64,000 nt of DNA from an uncultured Sulfitobacter sp. Lineage in GTDB: Bacteria; Pseudomonadota; Alphaproteobacteria; Rhodobacterales; Rhodobacteraceae. Numbering within the stretch: the first letter of the stretch is position 1; every line of letters begins with the position of its first letter. Made by a program: the position numbers and the translations under genes. Positions 27,670-36,278 of this stretch are shown piece after piece. A model generated the notes under the pieces. It was given only the letters and a program-made list of their open reading frames with translations, did not search any database and had not been told where the DNA came from. The stretch covers positions 1-64,000 of the forward strand of contig CANLOQ010000004.1 of the NCBI GenBank assembly GCA_947492925.1, read 5' to 3'.

Positions 27670-29309
27670 GCGGCAAAAACCGGCAGCCACCAATCGTCCG
27701 CATCCGCATCCAGATCACCGGCCAGAGGCGCGCCCTGACACAGGGTGATGCGGGTCCAGCGATCAGACTTTGGATCGAATTTGGAGGCCCCGAAAAAGGA
27801 CAGTTTGCAGCGCAGCATATCAATCGGCAGACAGGTGGTGGCGATCAGATTGTCGCGGATTTCTGCGTAGGGGTGAAACGGCACAAGGCAAACGCGGGAA
27901 ATGGCCAGCGCGTGATCGGGGTGTTGCGCCTGAAACGCGGAGAGGCGCATATTTTCAGCGCCCAAGTCATGGTAAAGCGCCTTGACGCGCCGCCCGATAT
28001 CGAGCGGGCTTTCCAACTCGGCACCAGCTTCGGAAAAACGCAGGCCCAGACGCGGCTCCTGCTTGGCTTCGGAAACGTACCAAAACTGGCCACAGCCCTC
28101 TGGTGCATCGTAATCCGGCGCAAGTGCCCAGCCAAATTCCGTCTCGATCATGCGCCGCAGGGTGTCGGTGTCGCGGACCGGTGCGCTGTTGCCGCCCAAA
28201 GGATCTGCCATGCAGTCGGCCAGCCCATCCACGATGTCTCCGAAAGGTTCGATCAGCATGGAAACGGCGAGTTCCTGCACATCTTCGGAGGTGTCCCGCA
28301 AGCCGTGCATTATCCGGTCCAGCGGTTGTGTGCCGGTGAAATCAAACTTCGCACGGGCCGCATCCCAGTCGCGACGCAGAACATCTATGCGGGACTGGTG
28401 CGCGGTGTCGGGCACCTTCCATTCGCTGAGGTGTTGCGCGGCGCGGGCGGCCAGCGCGCGCAGGCGGTCCTGCTGGTCCGGGTCGAGCGTTTCGATGGCG
28501 CGTACGCGGGCCAGCGCGGTCTCGCGGACCAGCATCCAGTTGTTCAGCAAAACCGGGTGATTGACCAGAAACGGTGCCATCCCCAGCCCGGTAGAATTGC
28601 CAATGCCAAGGTGTCTTTTGAGCGCTGGATCAAGTGTTGCACCCCCCACGTGTTCGACAAGGTCATGGGTGAAGTGGCGGATCAGCCAGACGGTCAGCAT
28701 CTCAGCGGCAAAAGGCCCTTCGAGGCCGGGCCGCGTGTCAATCAGGTTGCGGTCCGCAATGCCGAATTTGCCGTTGCCATAAACAGCAGTGGTTCGCATC
28801 AGATAGCCCACGTCGCGGATCATGTCGCGGTCGGGCTGGCGGCCCGCGCGCAAGGCTTCGACCACGTGGGCGAAAAGGCGCACGGATTTGTTGGCGCGGC
28901 TGAGGATCAGGTCGCGTTCGGTAAAACGGGCGGCTTCCTGTTTCGGGGCGGCGGCGGCGATGCGCGCCACTTCTTCCGCGTCAGGCACGCCATCGTAGAG
29001 CACATAGGCGCTGTCCCATGCGGTCGCGATCACGCGGTCGGTGCGCAATTCGGGCGGCAGATCGGTAGAGACGGCCACAAGGCTATAGGTATGACCGCCA
29101 AGCGTCACGCTGTAGACCGCGTGCCCGAAACCATCGGCGCACATGTTCCAGACGGGGCGCGTGACAGTGACGTTTTCGGCGGCGAGACGGCGCATCAGCG
29201 TGCGTAGGAATGACAGGCGCGACGGGAACATCGCGCCCATGCGCGACAGGCGCATCACATGGTCGGGGCTGCGCAGCGGAACTTGCGGTGGGATGACTTC
29301 GTCTTTCAT
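27666..29309 (-). CDS. Large conserved-looking protein of unknown function (547 residues)
   Basis: 547 residues, no signal peptide, no transmembrane helix and no motif I recognise. Notable blocks are MGAMFPSRLSFLRTLMRRL near the N-terminus, DGFGHAVYSVTLGGHTYSLV (about 59-78), a region with AWDSAYVLYDGVPD, YLMRTTAVYGNGKFGIADRN (about 166-185), KRHLGIGNSTGLGMAPFLVN (about 225) and a C-terminal part with CLVPFHPYAEIRDNLIATTC. The glycine-rich GNGKFGIADR and GNSTGLGMAP segments look like conserved functional loops. Start and stop overlap both neighbours by 4 bases, so it is translated together with the M19-like gene and the DUF3726-like gene. Codon use matches its surroundings. Confidence 0.75.
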   Translation of the reverse strand: MKDEVIPPQVPLRSPDHVMRLSRMGAMFPSRLSFLRTLMRRLAAENVTVTRPVWNMCADGFGHAVYSVTLGGHTYSLVAVSTDLPPELRTDRVIATAWDSAYVLYDGVPDAEEVARIAAAAPKQEAARFTERDLILSRANKSVRLFAHVVEALRAGRQPDRDMIRDVGYLMRTTAVYGNGKFGIADRNLIDTRPGLEGPFAAEMLTVWLIRHFTHDLVEHVGGATLDPALKRHLGIGNSTGLGMAPFLVNHPVLLNNWMLVRETALARVRAIETLDPDQQDRLRALAARAAQHLSEWKVPDTAHQSRIDVLRRDWDAARAKFDFTGTQPLDRIMHGLRDTSEDVQELAVSMLIEPFGDIVDGLADCMADPLGGNSAPVRDTDTLRRMIETEFGWALAPDYDAPEGCGQFWYVSEAKQEPRLGLRFSEAGAELESPLDIGRRVKALYHDLGAENMRLSAFQAQHPDHALAISRVCLVPFHPYAEIRDNLIATTCLPIDMLRCKLSFFGASKFDPKSDRWTRITLCQGAPLAGDLDADADDWWLPVFAA

Positions 29310-30286
29310 GCCGGTCCAAAGCTCCCTTCGTAAAAGCGCATCCAGTTGCCGCCCATGATGCCGTCAACCTCTGCTCCGCTTAAGCCTGTGTCTATCAACC
29401 CCTTGCGGATGTTACCAAAATCACGGTTATCATTGAACCACGTGGGCATCGGTGGGAAGCCTGCGTTGCTGGCCGATCCTTCGCCATAGTCGATCCCTTT
29501 GGTCCAGCGGCCCACGCGCATCCATTCCACGATGCTGTCGGGCTGGTCCTGACACAGATCGGTGCCGATGCCGAGGTTCTGGGCGCCGTAGCGCTCTGCC
29601 GCTTCCTTGATCATGGCGCAAAAACTCTCCAGCGTGCAATTCGTTCCACCGGCGAGGTGGTGCGGATAGACGGAAAAGCCCAGCATGCCGCCCGCCTGTG
29701 TCAGCGCCTTCAGCACGGTATCGGATTTGTTGCGCAGGGCCGCGTGCCACCAGTGCGGATTGGCGTGGGTGATGGCGATGGGACGGGTCGAATGCTCAAT
29801 CGCCTCCAATGTGGAGCGTTCGGCGGAATGGCTCATGTCGATGACCATGCCGACGCGGTTCATTTCGGTGACCACGGCGCGGCCCATGCGCGTCAGGCCG
29901 GTGTCGTCATCCTCATAACATCCCGTCGCCAGAAGGGACTGGTTGTTGTAAGTCAGCTGCATGAAACGGATGCCAAGCTGGTGGCAGATTTCGACCAAGC
30001 CGATGTCATCCTCAATCGGGCTGGGGTTCTGGAAGCCAAAGAAGATCGCCGTGCGGTCCGTTTCCTGCGCATGCCGCACATCGGCGGCGGTGGTGCCTTT
30101 GAAGATCAGATCAGGATGATCCTCGAACCAACGGTTCCAGCGTTCAAGGTTCAACACCATTTCACGAAACGACTCGTGATAGGCGATGGTCACATGTACC
30201 GCATCCACGCCACCTGCGCGCATCTGTTCAAAGATGGCGGGGGAAAAGTTGGCATATTGCAGGTTGTCAATCAGGGGTGTTTTCAT
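29306..30286 (-). CDS. M19-type (renal/membrane dipeptidase) homologue, atypical
   Basis: 326 residues from the ATG at 30286 (AAGG 5 bases upstream). The TIM-barrel signature of peptidase M19 is visible in GIRFMQLTYNN, GMVIDMSHSAERSTLEAIEHSTRPIAITHAN and LGIGTDLCQD, which hold the histidines and aspartate of the second half of the metal site. The N-terminal HxD motif of classical M19 enzymes (usually DGHNDLP) is replaced here by LIDNLQYANF. The binuclear zinc centre may therefore be altered, or the protein may have another hydrolytic role. There is no signal peptide. It heads the three-gene overlap cluster and lies 57 bp downstream of the anti-sigma gene. Confidence 0.8.
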   Translation of the reverse strand: MKTPLIDNLQYANFSPAIFEQMRAGGVDAVHVTIAYHESFREMVLNLERWNRWFEDHPDLIFKGTTAADVRHAQETDRTAIFFGFQNPSPIEDDIGLVEICHQLGIRFMQLTYNNQSLLATGCYEDDDTGLTRMGRAVVTEMNRVGMVIDMSHSAERSTLEAIEHSTRPIAITHANPHWWHAALRNKSDTVLKALTQAGGMLGFSVYPHHLAGGTNCTLESFCAMIKEAAERYGAQNLGIGTDLCQDQPDSIVEWMRVGRWTKGIDYGEGSASNAGFPPMPTWFNDNRDFGNIRKGLIDTGLSGAEVDGIMGGNWMRFYEGSFGPA

Positions 30287-30343
30287 CTGCACCTTATGAC
30301 CCGTCGGTATCGTTCGCTCAACGCTGAAAGCGACATGTTGTGA

Positions 30344-31033
30344 TCAGAGTTCGGAGATCGCACCGACCGCGCGGATGTCACCTGTTGGTGTGCCTTGCGG
30401 CGCGCCGCCTTCGGGTTCGTCGGAGATCGCAAGTGTGACCGAGGTGATGTTCTGTGCGATGTTGTCGGGCAACCTGATGCGGGCGGTTTCCGTCTGGGGC
30501 AGTACACCGAGCGAAACGGGTTCCTGTTCGGGCAGGATCGCCCACAGCTCCAGCACGCGGCCTGCGGGAATGTCACCGCTGAGACGGCGCAGGGCCACGT
30601 CGCCGCGCGCATCGACAACCGCAAGCACGGTCAGATCAAAGGCATCGCTGGTCATCTGCGTGGCATAGACATCAACGGTTGCAACCGTGGGCGCCGGGCG
30701 CAGAAGCGGCACGGCCAGATAGGCGGCCAATGCAAGTGCTGCAAAGCTGATGCCCTGCCAGACCCAAAGCCGCTGCATCAGCGGCAGGCGCTGTTTCGGG
30801 AATACCTGCGCCATCAGGGCCCGGCGCAGTTTGCGCGGGGGATTTACCGGGTCAATCCCATCGGTCATGGCCACAAAGCGTTCCTGCCAGCCCGCCACAC
30901 GGCTGGCAAAGCCCGCGTCGTGGCGCGTACGGTCCCGCGCGGTCTCTAGCGCGTCGCCCTCGGCAAGGCCAAGCACGTATTCGGCGGCAAGCACGTCATC
31001 GTCCTCGGGGGGCTGTGGTTGTGTATCGCTCAT
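30344..31033 (-). CDS. Membrane anti-sigma factor (RskA-type)
   Basis: 229 residues from the ATG at 31033, which overlaps the sigma-factor stop by 4 bases. The N-terminal cytosolic part (VLAAEYVLGLAEGDALETAR...) resembles the anti-sigma-K domain and lacks the HxxxCxxC zinc motif of ZAS-type factors. A single transmembrane helix at about 92-112 (LWVWQGISFAALALAAYLAVPLL) leads to a periplasmic RskA-like domain with VLELWAILPEQEPVSLGVL. It presumably sequesters the ECF sigma factor until an envelope signal triggers release. Confidence 0.88.
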   Translation of the reverse strand: MSDTQPQPPEDDDVLAAEYVLGLAEGDALETARDRTRHDAGFASRVAGWQERFVAMTDGIDPVNPPRKLRRALMAQVFPKQRLPLMQRLWVWQGISFAALALAAYLAVPLLRPAPTVATVDVYATQMTSDAFDLTVLAVVDARGDVALRRLSGDIPAGRVLELWAILPEQEPVSLGVLPQTETARIRLPDNIAQNITSVTLAISDEPEGGAPQGTPTGDIRAVGAISEL

Positions 31034-31575
31034 GCTTGCATACACGCGCGCAGGGCCTGAAGCCCCCGACGCAGCCATGTCCGCATGGTGTTAAGCGGCA
31101 CTTCAAAGGTTTCGGCCAATTCGGCATATGTCTTGCCGTCAAGATAGGCACCGCGCACCGCGGCACCGCGGTTTTCCTCAAGCGCGTCCAGACAATCGGT
31201 CAGCCGCGCGGCTTCGGACGCGGCGACGGCGGCCTGTTCTGGCGACGGGCCCGGTGCGATCAGTTCCAGACCCGGCGTATCGACATCCTGATGCCCTTTG
31301 CGGCGGGCACGCAGACGGTCGATCGCGGTGTTTCGTGCAATTGTGATCAGCCATGTCATCGGCGACAGACCGTTGGCGCGGTAGCGGTCGGCGTTGTTCC
31401 AGATTTTGACAAAAGTGTCCTGCATTGCGTCCTCGGCGGCGGCCCGTTTGTTCAACACACGCAGGCACACGCCAAATAGTTTCGCCGACACCCTGTCATA
31501 GAGCGCCTCGAAGGCGGTGCGGTCTTTCAAAGCCACGCGTGCGATCAGCGATTCGATTTCTTCGCGGTCTGTCAC
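31030..31575 (-). CDS. ECF RNA polymerase sigma factor (SigK-like)
   Basis: 181 residues with sigma region 2 (FEALYDRVSAKLFGVCLRVLNKRAAAEDAMQDTFVKIWNNADRY, then MTWLITIARNTAIDRLRARRK) and region 4 (GAYLDGKTYAELAETFEVPLNTMRTWLRRGLQALR). The start is GTG at 31575, well supported by AAGGAG 8 bases upstream. It is paired with a membrane anti-sigma factor of RskA type, so it probably answers an envelope or redox cue. Downstream genes on the same strand (dipeptidase homologue and two unknowns) are obvious candidate targets. The 126-bp divergent region to the right should hold its promoter. Confidence 0.93.
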   Translation of the reverse strand: MTDREEIESLIARVALKDRTAFEALYDRVSAKLFGVCLRVLNKRAAAEDAMQDTFVKIWNNADRYRANGLSPMTWLITIARNTAIDRLRARRKGHQDVDTPGLELIAPGPSPEQAAVAASEAARLTDCLDALEENRGAAVRGAYLDGKTYAELAETFEVPLNTMRTWLRRGLQALRACMQA

Positions 31576-31701
31576 CTGAGGTCTCCTTGTCGCGCCGTAT
31601 ACCGTGATCCGGCGACATGAAAAGTCAATGGAAGATAGGCACTTGCGCCCCTTCCCCCTGCATTGCTGCGCGGATAGTGTTGCAAAAAAGGGGGGCCTCG
31701 T

Positions 31702-32313
31702 ATGTCAGGTGACAAAACGATTGAATATTTCTACGCAGCACATTCGGCTTTTGCCTATCTGGGCGCGTGGGAATTGCAGCGCATCGCGGATGAAGCGGGC
31801 GCGCGCATTGTGCATCGGCCATACGAATTTGCCCCGGTCCTTGCAGCCGCAGGCAGCACGGTTATCGGCACCCGCAGCAAAGCCCATGTGCATTATTTCT
31901 TTGGCCGCGAACTGGTGCGTTGGGCAGAATGGCGCAACCTGCCGATGCTGCGGCACCGCCCCACCTATCACGATAACGCGCTGTCGCTGGCCAACGGGAT
32001 GATCATCGCGGCGGGAGATCAGGCCGATGCGCTGAGCCGCGCCATTCTGCAAGCGCACTGGCGCGACGATGCGGATCATGCGGACGGGGCAACGCTGGTG
32101 CGTCTGGCTGGTGAAGTTGGGCTTGACGGTGCGGCGTTGCTGCAAGCCGCCCAAAGCGATGCGGTGAAGGCGAAACACGCCGCCAATACCGATGAGGCAA
32201 TAAGGCGGTCGGTCTTTGGCTCGCCTACCTATTTTGTGGATGGTGACATGTTCTACGGGCAGGACCGGCTGATGATGGTAGAACGCGCGCTTGCCAGACC
32301 TTTCGCGCCGTGA
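31702..32313 (+). CDS. DsbA-family 2-hydroxychromene-2-carboxylate isomerase-like protein
   Basis: 203 residues of thioredoxin/DsbA fold, kappa-class GST/HCCA isomerase group. The N-terminal active-site strand reads IEYFYAAHSAFAYLG. The conserved C-terminal block is RRSVFGSPTYFVDGDMFYGQDRLMMVE, which is diagnostic of this group. No CxxC is present, so it is not a disulfide oxidase. Members isomerise 2-hydroxychromene-2-carboxylate or act on glutathione conjugates; no naphthalene pathway is nearby, so the substrate is open. The ATG has a purine-rich AAAAAAGGGGGG upstream. It ends 31 bp before the FAD oxidoreductase start, so the two may be co-transcribed. Confidence 0.85.
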   Translation: MSGDKTIEYFYAAHSAFAYLGAWELQRIADEAGARIVHRPYEFAPVLAAAGSTVIGTRSKAHVHYFFGRELVRWAEWRNLPMLRHRPTYHDNALSLANGMIIAAGDQADALSRAILQAHWRDDADHADGATLVRLAGEVGLDGAALLQAAQSDAVKAKHAANTDEAIRRSVFGSPTYFVDGDMFYGQDRLMMVERALARPFAP

Positions 32314-32344
32314 AAAGAAAGACCGGTTAACGAGGGAGGCTGCG

Positions 32345-33544
32345 GTGACAGCGACACACAAAACCTATGACGTGGTCATCGTCGGCGGTGCCATCTATGG
32401 CTCTTCGCTGGCGTGGTGGTTGACGCAGATGCCCGGTTTCGATGGCCGGATTCTGGTGGTGGAGCGGGACCCGACCTATGAGTTCGCCTCGACCAGCCAC
32501 ACCAATTCCTGCATTCGGCAGCAGTTTTCGAACGCGACCAACATTCGTATTTCGCAGTTCGGGGCAGAGTTCATCAGGAATTTCCGCCGCTTCATGGGTG
32601 ACGACCCCGACGTGCCGGAGCTGGTGCTGCAAAGCTATGGCTACATGTATCTGGCCGACACGCCCGAATTTGCAAAGACACTTCAGGAAAGCCACGCCGT
32701 TCAGACAAGCCTTGGCGCGCAGACGCGGCACATGACGCGCGACCAGATTGCGGCGGAATATCCGTTCTACAATCTGGATGACATCATCGCGGCCAATCAT
32801 AATCTGGTGGATGAAGGGTATTTTGACGGCGGCACCATGTTTGACTGGTTCAAGCGCATGGCGCGGCGCAATGGTGTGGAATACATCCACGACGAAGTGG
32901 TCGGCATGACGCTGAACGATGCGGGTTCGGCAGTCACCGCAGTCACACTGAAATCGGGCGACACAATCGGGTGCGGCACGGTTGTGAACACCTCCGGTCC
33001 GCGCGCGGCGGCAACGGCGAAAATGGCCGGGATCGACCTGCCCGTGCGCCCGCGCAAGCGTTACACGTTCATCTTTGACGCGGCCCATCCGCTGGACCGT
33101 GATTTGCCACTGACGATTGATCCCTCGGGCGTGCACATGCGGTCCGAAGGGAAATACTATCTGGCTGGCTGCCCGCCGGATGTGGACCCGGATGTGGAAT
33201 ATGACGATTTCGGGTTCGATCATTCGATCTGGCAGGAAAAGGTCTGGCCCATCGTGGCGACCCGCGTGCCCGCGTTCGAGCAGGTCAAGGTGATCAACGA
33301 ATGGGTGGGGCATTATGCGTTCAACACATTCGATCAGAACGCGGTGCTGGGCGCGCATACCAAGGTCGGGAATTTCATCTTTCTAAACGGCTTTTCGGGT
33401 CACGGATTACAGCAATCCCCCGCGATGGGGCGCGGCATTGCAGAGCTGGTGGCATATGGCGAATACCGGTCACTGGACCTTGCGCCCTTCGGCTATGACC
33501 GGTTGGAGCGGCAGGAAAAATTCATGGAAAAAGCAGTCATCTAA
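32345..33544 (+). CDS. DAO-family FAD-dependent oxidoreductase
   Basis: 399 residues from a GTG at 32345, chosen for its GGGAGG five bases upstream and because the Rossmann fold follows at once (YDVVIVGGAIYGSSLAWWL, dinucleotide motif at 13-20). The fold is D-amino-acid oxidase/glycine oxidase type; the C-terminal FAD block FIFLNGFSGHGLQQSPAMGRGIAELV is typical. Such enzymes oxidise amines or amino and hydroxy acids. The substrate is unknown. It lies 16 bp upstream of the uronate-dehydrogenase-like gene, so both probably belong to one catabolic operon. Confidence 0.9.
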   Translation: MTATHKTYDVVIVGGAIYGSSLAWWLTQMPGFDGRILVVERDPTYEFASTSHTNSCIRQQFSNATNIRISQFGAEFIRNFRRFMGDDPDVPELVLQSYGYMYLADTPEFAKTLQESHAVQTSLGAQTRHMTRDQIAAEYPFYNLDDIIAANHNLVDEGYFDGGTMFDWFKRMARRNGVEYIHDEVVGMTLNDAGSAVTAVTLKSGDTIGCGTVVNTSGPRAAATAKMAGIDLPVRPRKRYTFIFDAAHPLDRDLPLTIDPSGVHMRSEGKYYLAGCPPDVDPDVEYDDFGFDHSIWQEKVWPIVATRVPAFEQVKVINEWVGHYAFNTFDQNAVLGAHTKVGNFIFLNGFSGHGLQQSPAMGRGIAELVAYGEYRSLDLAPFGYDRLERQEKFMEKAVI

Positions 33545-33560
33545 CGGCGGGGAGCGCGAT

Positions 33561-34403
33561 ATGAAACTGAAGAAACTGGTGCTGACGGGGGCGGCGGGCC
33601 GCCTTGGGTCTTATCTGCGCGAGCCACTGGCGGCGATGTGTGACGAGCTGGTCAGCACGGACATCGTCGAGGACATCGGCACGCTTTACGAGGGCGAGCG
33701 GTACGTCTGCGCCGATCTGGCCAAGTTCGACGACATGGAACCCTTGATGGAAGGGGCCGATATGGTCATCCACTTCGGGGCCATCGTGGACGAAAAACCG
33801 TTCGAGGAAATGCTGGGACCGAACTTCGTGGGGTCCTACAACATCTGGGAAGCGGGCTATCGGCATGGTGTGCGGCGGATCGTCTATGCGTCCTCTATCC
33901 ACGCGGTCGGCATGTATCCCAAGACCGAATTCATCGGCACCGATGTGCCGCACCGGCCCGATACATTCTACGGGCTGGCCAAGTGCTTTACCGAGGATCT
34001 GGGGCGCATGTACTGGGAAAAGCGGCAGATGGAATCGGTGCATCTGCGCATCTATTCCGCCGCCAAGGTCACGAACGCCCGCGCGCTTGGGTCATGGCTG
34101 TCCTACGACGATCTGGTGCGGCTGGTGCGGGCCTCTATCGACACGCCGGTGGTGGGGTTTACCATTGGCTACGGTGTGTCGGCCAACAACCGCGCGCCGG
34201 TGGACAACGCAAGCGCGTCCTTTCTGGGCTACCGCCCGCAGGACAACGCCGAGCAATTTGCAGAGCAGATACTGGCCGAAGCACCGCAGGCCGATCCTAC
34301 GGACATCGGCACCATGTGCCACGGCGGCCCCTTTGCATCCATCCCGTTGGGACAAAGTGCCGTGGGCAGCATGGGCATCGTGAACGACAGCAAAAAGACC
34401 TGA
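33561..34403 (+). CDS. NAD-dependent epimerase/dehydratase, uronate dehydrogenase-like
   Basis: 280 residues from the ATG at 33561 with GGGGAG upstream. Extended SDR fold: N-terminal TGAAGRLGSYLRE (NAD-binding TGxxGxxG), catalytic YxxxK in FYGLAKCFTEDLGRMYWEK, and YASSIHAVGMYPKTE before it. The length, the MKLKKLVLTGAAGRLG start and the end block FLGYRPQDNAEQFAEQIL resemble bacterial uronate dehydrogenase, which oxidises glucuronate or galacturonate to the aldarate lactone. This is from memory, without alignment. It follows the FAD oxidoreductase by 16 bp and converges on the sulfatase gene 11 bp away. Confidence 0.85.
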   Translation: MKLKKLVLTGAAGRLGSYLREPLAAMCDELVSTDIVEDIGTLYEGERYVCADLAKFDDMEPLMEGADMVIHFGAIVDEKPFEEMLGPNFVGSYNIWEAGYRHGVRRIVYASSIHAVGMYPKTEFIGTDVPHRPDTFYGLAKCFTEDLGRMYWEKRQMESVHLRIYSAAKVTNARALGSWLSYDDLVRLVRASIDTPVVGFTIGYGVSANNRAPVDNASASFLGYRPQDNAEQFAEQILAEAPQADPTDIGTMCHGGPFASIPLGQSAVGSMGIVNDSKKT

Positions 34404-34414
34404 GCGGCGGGCAG

Positions 34415-36082
34415 TTAGTCCGGCGTGTATTTCGCCGGAGCCTTGCCGCGATATTTCTCAGTCAGTTCCGGCGGCACCTCGGTGCCGTCGAGCATGAACG
34501 GCAAAATCCCCTTGCGCAGGGAAGCACCGCGCATCGCCTTGATATCATCCTCTGATTTGGTCACGCGCTGCGACATGCGCCTGCCCCATTGCGCAAGCAT
34601 TGCGTAAAGCCGGTCAATCTCTGCCCCGTGGGTATCCCCCTTGGCCAGATCGTCGAATTCCTGCGGATCTGTGTGCAGATCAAACAGCATCGGGCGGAAA
34701 CCGCCCTCGGCGTGCATCATCTTGTAGCGTCCGTCGAATATCATGAACAAACGCGCATCGCGCGGCTCGACCCCCAGCTTTGCCGCCTGCGGTGTGGCGG
34801 AATAATCGTATTCGCTGATCGCATAGTCGCGCCAGTCAGGCACCTCCCCGTGCAGCCACGGGCGCAAGCTGCGGCCTTCGAGGATATGGTCGGCCACTTT
34901 GCCGCCGATGGTCTCCACGAATGTCGGGGCCAGATCAATCGCCTCGACCAGTGCGTCGCAGGTCGTGCCGCGTGTGGCATCCGCCGCCGCGCTGGGGTCA
35001 TAGATGATCAGCGGCACTTTCACCGATTGTTCGTGAAAGAGGTCTTTCTCGCCCAGCCAGTGATCGCCCAGATAATCGCCGTGGTCCGAGGTGAGCACGA
35101 TCATCGTGTTGTCCATCCGGCCCGTCGCCTCAAGATGATCGAGCAGCACGCCCAGCTGATCGTCGCATTGCTTGATCAGGCCCATGTAGGCCGGGATCAC
35201 CTTCTGGCGCACCTCGTCCTGCTGAAAGGCGGCGGCGACCTTGTTTTGCATATAGGCGCCGTAGACGGGATGCGGATCCTCCCGCTCGACCATGCTGCGG
35301 GCGGGTTGGGGGACGTGGTTGGGGCCGTACATTTCGTGGTAAGGGGCGGGCACGATATAGGGCCAATGCGGCTTGATATAGCTGACATGCGCGCACCAGC
35401 CGTCCTTGGCCTGATCAATGAAACGGATGGTTTCGCGGGTGAGCCAGGGTGTTTCGCTGTCCTCTTCTGCGATGTTGGCGGGTTTGTCGGCGTTGGCGAA
35501 CATCCAGCCCGAGGCGATGTTGTCGTCGGCATCCACGCCCGCGTTTGCGAAATCGGCCCAGGCGTTTTCGGATGGGTAGCCTTTGGATTTGAGATATTCG
35601 TTGTAGGGCGACCGGCGATGGTCATAGAACCCGTCCGGTCCTTCGGCCCAGAGGCCATCATCGCGCACCCAGACATCAAAGCCGCATTCCGCCTGCCGCG
35701 CGCCGATCATGCTGTCGGGGCTAAGCCCCAATCGCGCCATGCCTTCGGCATCCGCCTTCATATGTGTTTTGCCGATCAGCCAGCAATCCACGCCAGCGCG
35801 GCGCAGATGATCGCCCATCGTCTGTTCGCCCACACGCAGGGGAAAGCCGTTCCATTGCGCACCGTGCGAGGACGTGTAGCGCCCGGTATAGGTGCTCATC
35901 CGCGAGGCACCGCAAATGGGCGATTGGATATAGGCATTGGTGAACCGCACGCCCATCGCCGCCACCCGGTCAAAGTTGGGCGTGTCCATATGCGGATGGC
36001 CCGCGCAGGACAGATAATCAAAGCGCAGCTGGTCATACATGATGAACAGGATATTCGGGCGCGTGGTTTTTGTTTCGGTCAT
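34415..36082 (-). CDS. Sulfatase / phosphonate monoester hydrolase-family protein
   Basis: 555 residues from the ATG at 36082 (GGGGGAG upstream). Alkaline-phosphatase-superfamily sulfatase fold: metal site residues D17/Q18 in IMYDQLRFDYL, the formylglycine position C57 in SPICGASRMSTYTGR, and TSDHGDYLGDHWLGEKD for the second metal ligands. The core is C-G-A-S-R; the canonical motif is CxPxR, and this CxAxR form is less usual. No signal peptide is seen, so the enzyme is likely cytosolic, unlike many arylsulfatases. Substrate could be a sulfate ester, a phosphonate monoester or a phosphodiester. No sulfatase-maturating enzyme is in the window. Confidence 0.88.
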   Translation of the reverse strand: MTETKTTRPNILFIMYDQLRFDYLSCAGHPHMDTPNFDRVAAMGVRFTNAYIQSPICGASRMSTYTGRYTSSHGAQWNGFPLRVGEQTMGDHLRRAGVDCWLIGKTHMKADAEGMARLGLSPDSMIGARQAECGFDVWVRDDGLWAEGPDGFYDHRRSPYNEYLKSKGYPSENAWADFANAGVDADDNIASGWMFANADKPANIAEEDSETPWLTRETIRFIDQAKDGWCAHVSYIKPHWPYIVPAPYHEMYGPNHVPQPARSMVEREDPHPVYGAYMQNKVAAAFQQDEVRQKVIPAYMGLIKQCDDQLGVLLDHLEATGRMDNTMIVLTSDHGDYLGDHWLGEKDLFHEQSVKVPLIIYDPSAAADATRGTTCDALVEAIDLAPTFVETIGGKVADHILEGRSLRPWLHGEVPDWRDYAISEYDYSATPQAAKLGVEPRDARLFMIFDGRYKMMHAEGGFRPMLFDLHTDPQEFDDLAKGDTHGAEIDRLYAMLAQWGRRMSQRVTKSEDDIKAMRGASLRKGILPFMLDGTEVPPELTEKYRGKAPAKYTPD

Positions 36083-36278
36083 GTTCTGATCTCCCCCGGT
36101 GCGCAGCTGCGCTGGTTTTGACGGTAAAGTCACCGAAAAAGCCGCGCAGCACCAGTGCCTTGCGGAAAATTGGTCACAGGGCGCGCGCAAGTCGGCCTGC
36201 CCGCGCAAACGATGCTTGGCGGCGGGGCGCGGGCGGTGTTCAATGACAACGTGTGCAGACAGGTGGAGGCCCGTGGAA

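Noticed and set aside
27570-29207. 545-codon plus-strand open frame opposite the 547-residue unknown gene
   Set aside because: I considered which strand is real because the minus protein is unknown. The minus frame has normal amino-acid composition and ATGA overlaps with both neighbours; the plus frame overlaps the DUF3726-like gene and lacks a good start.
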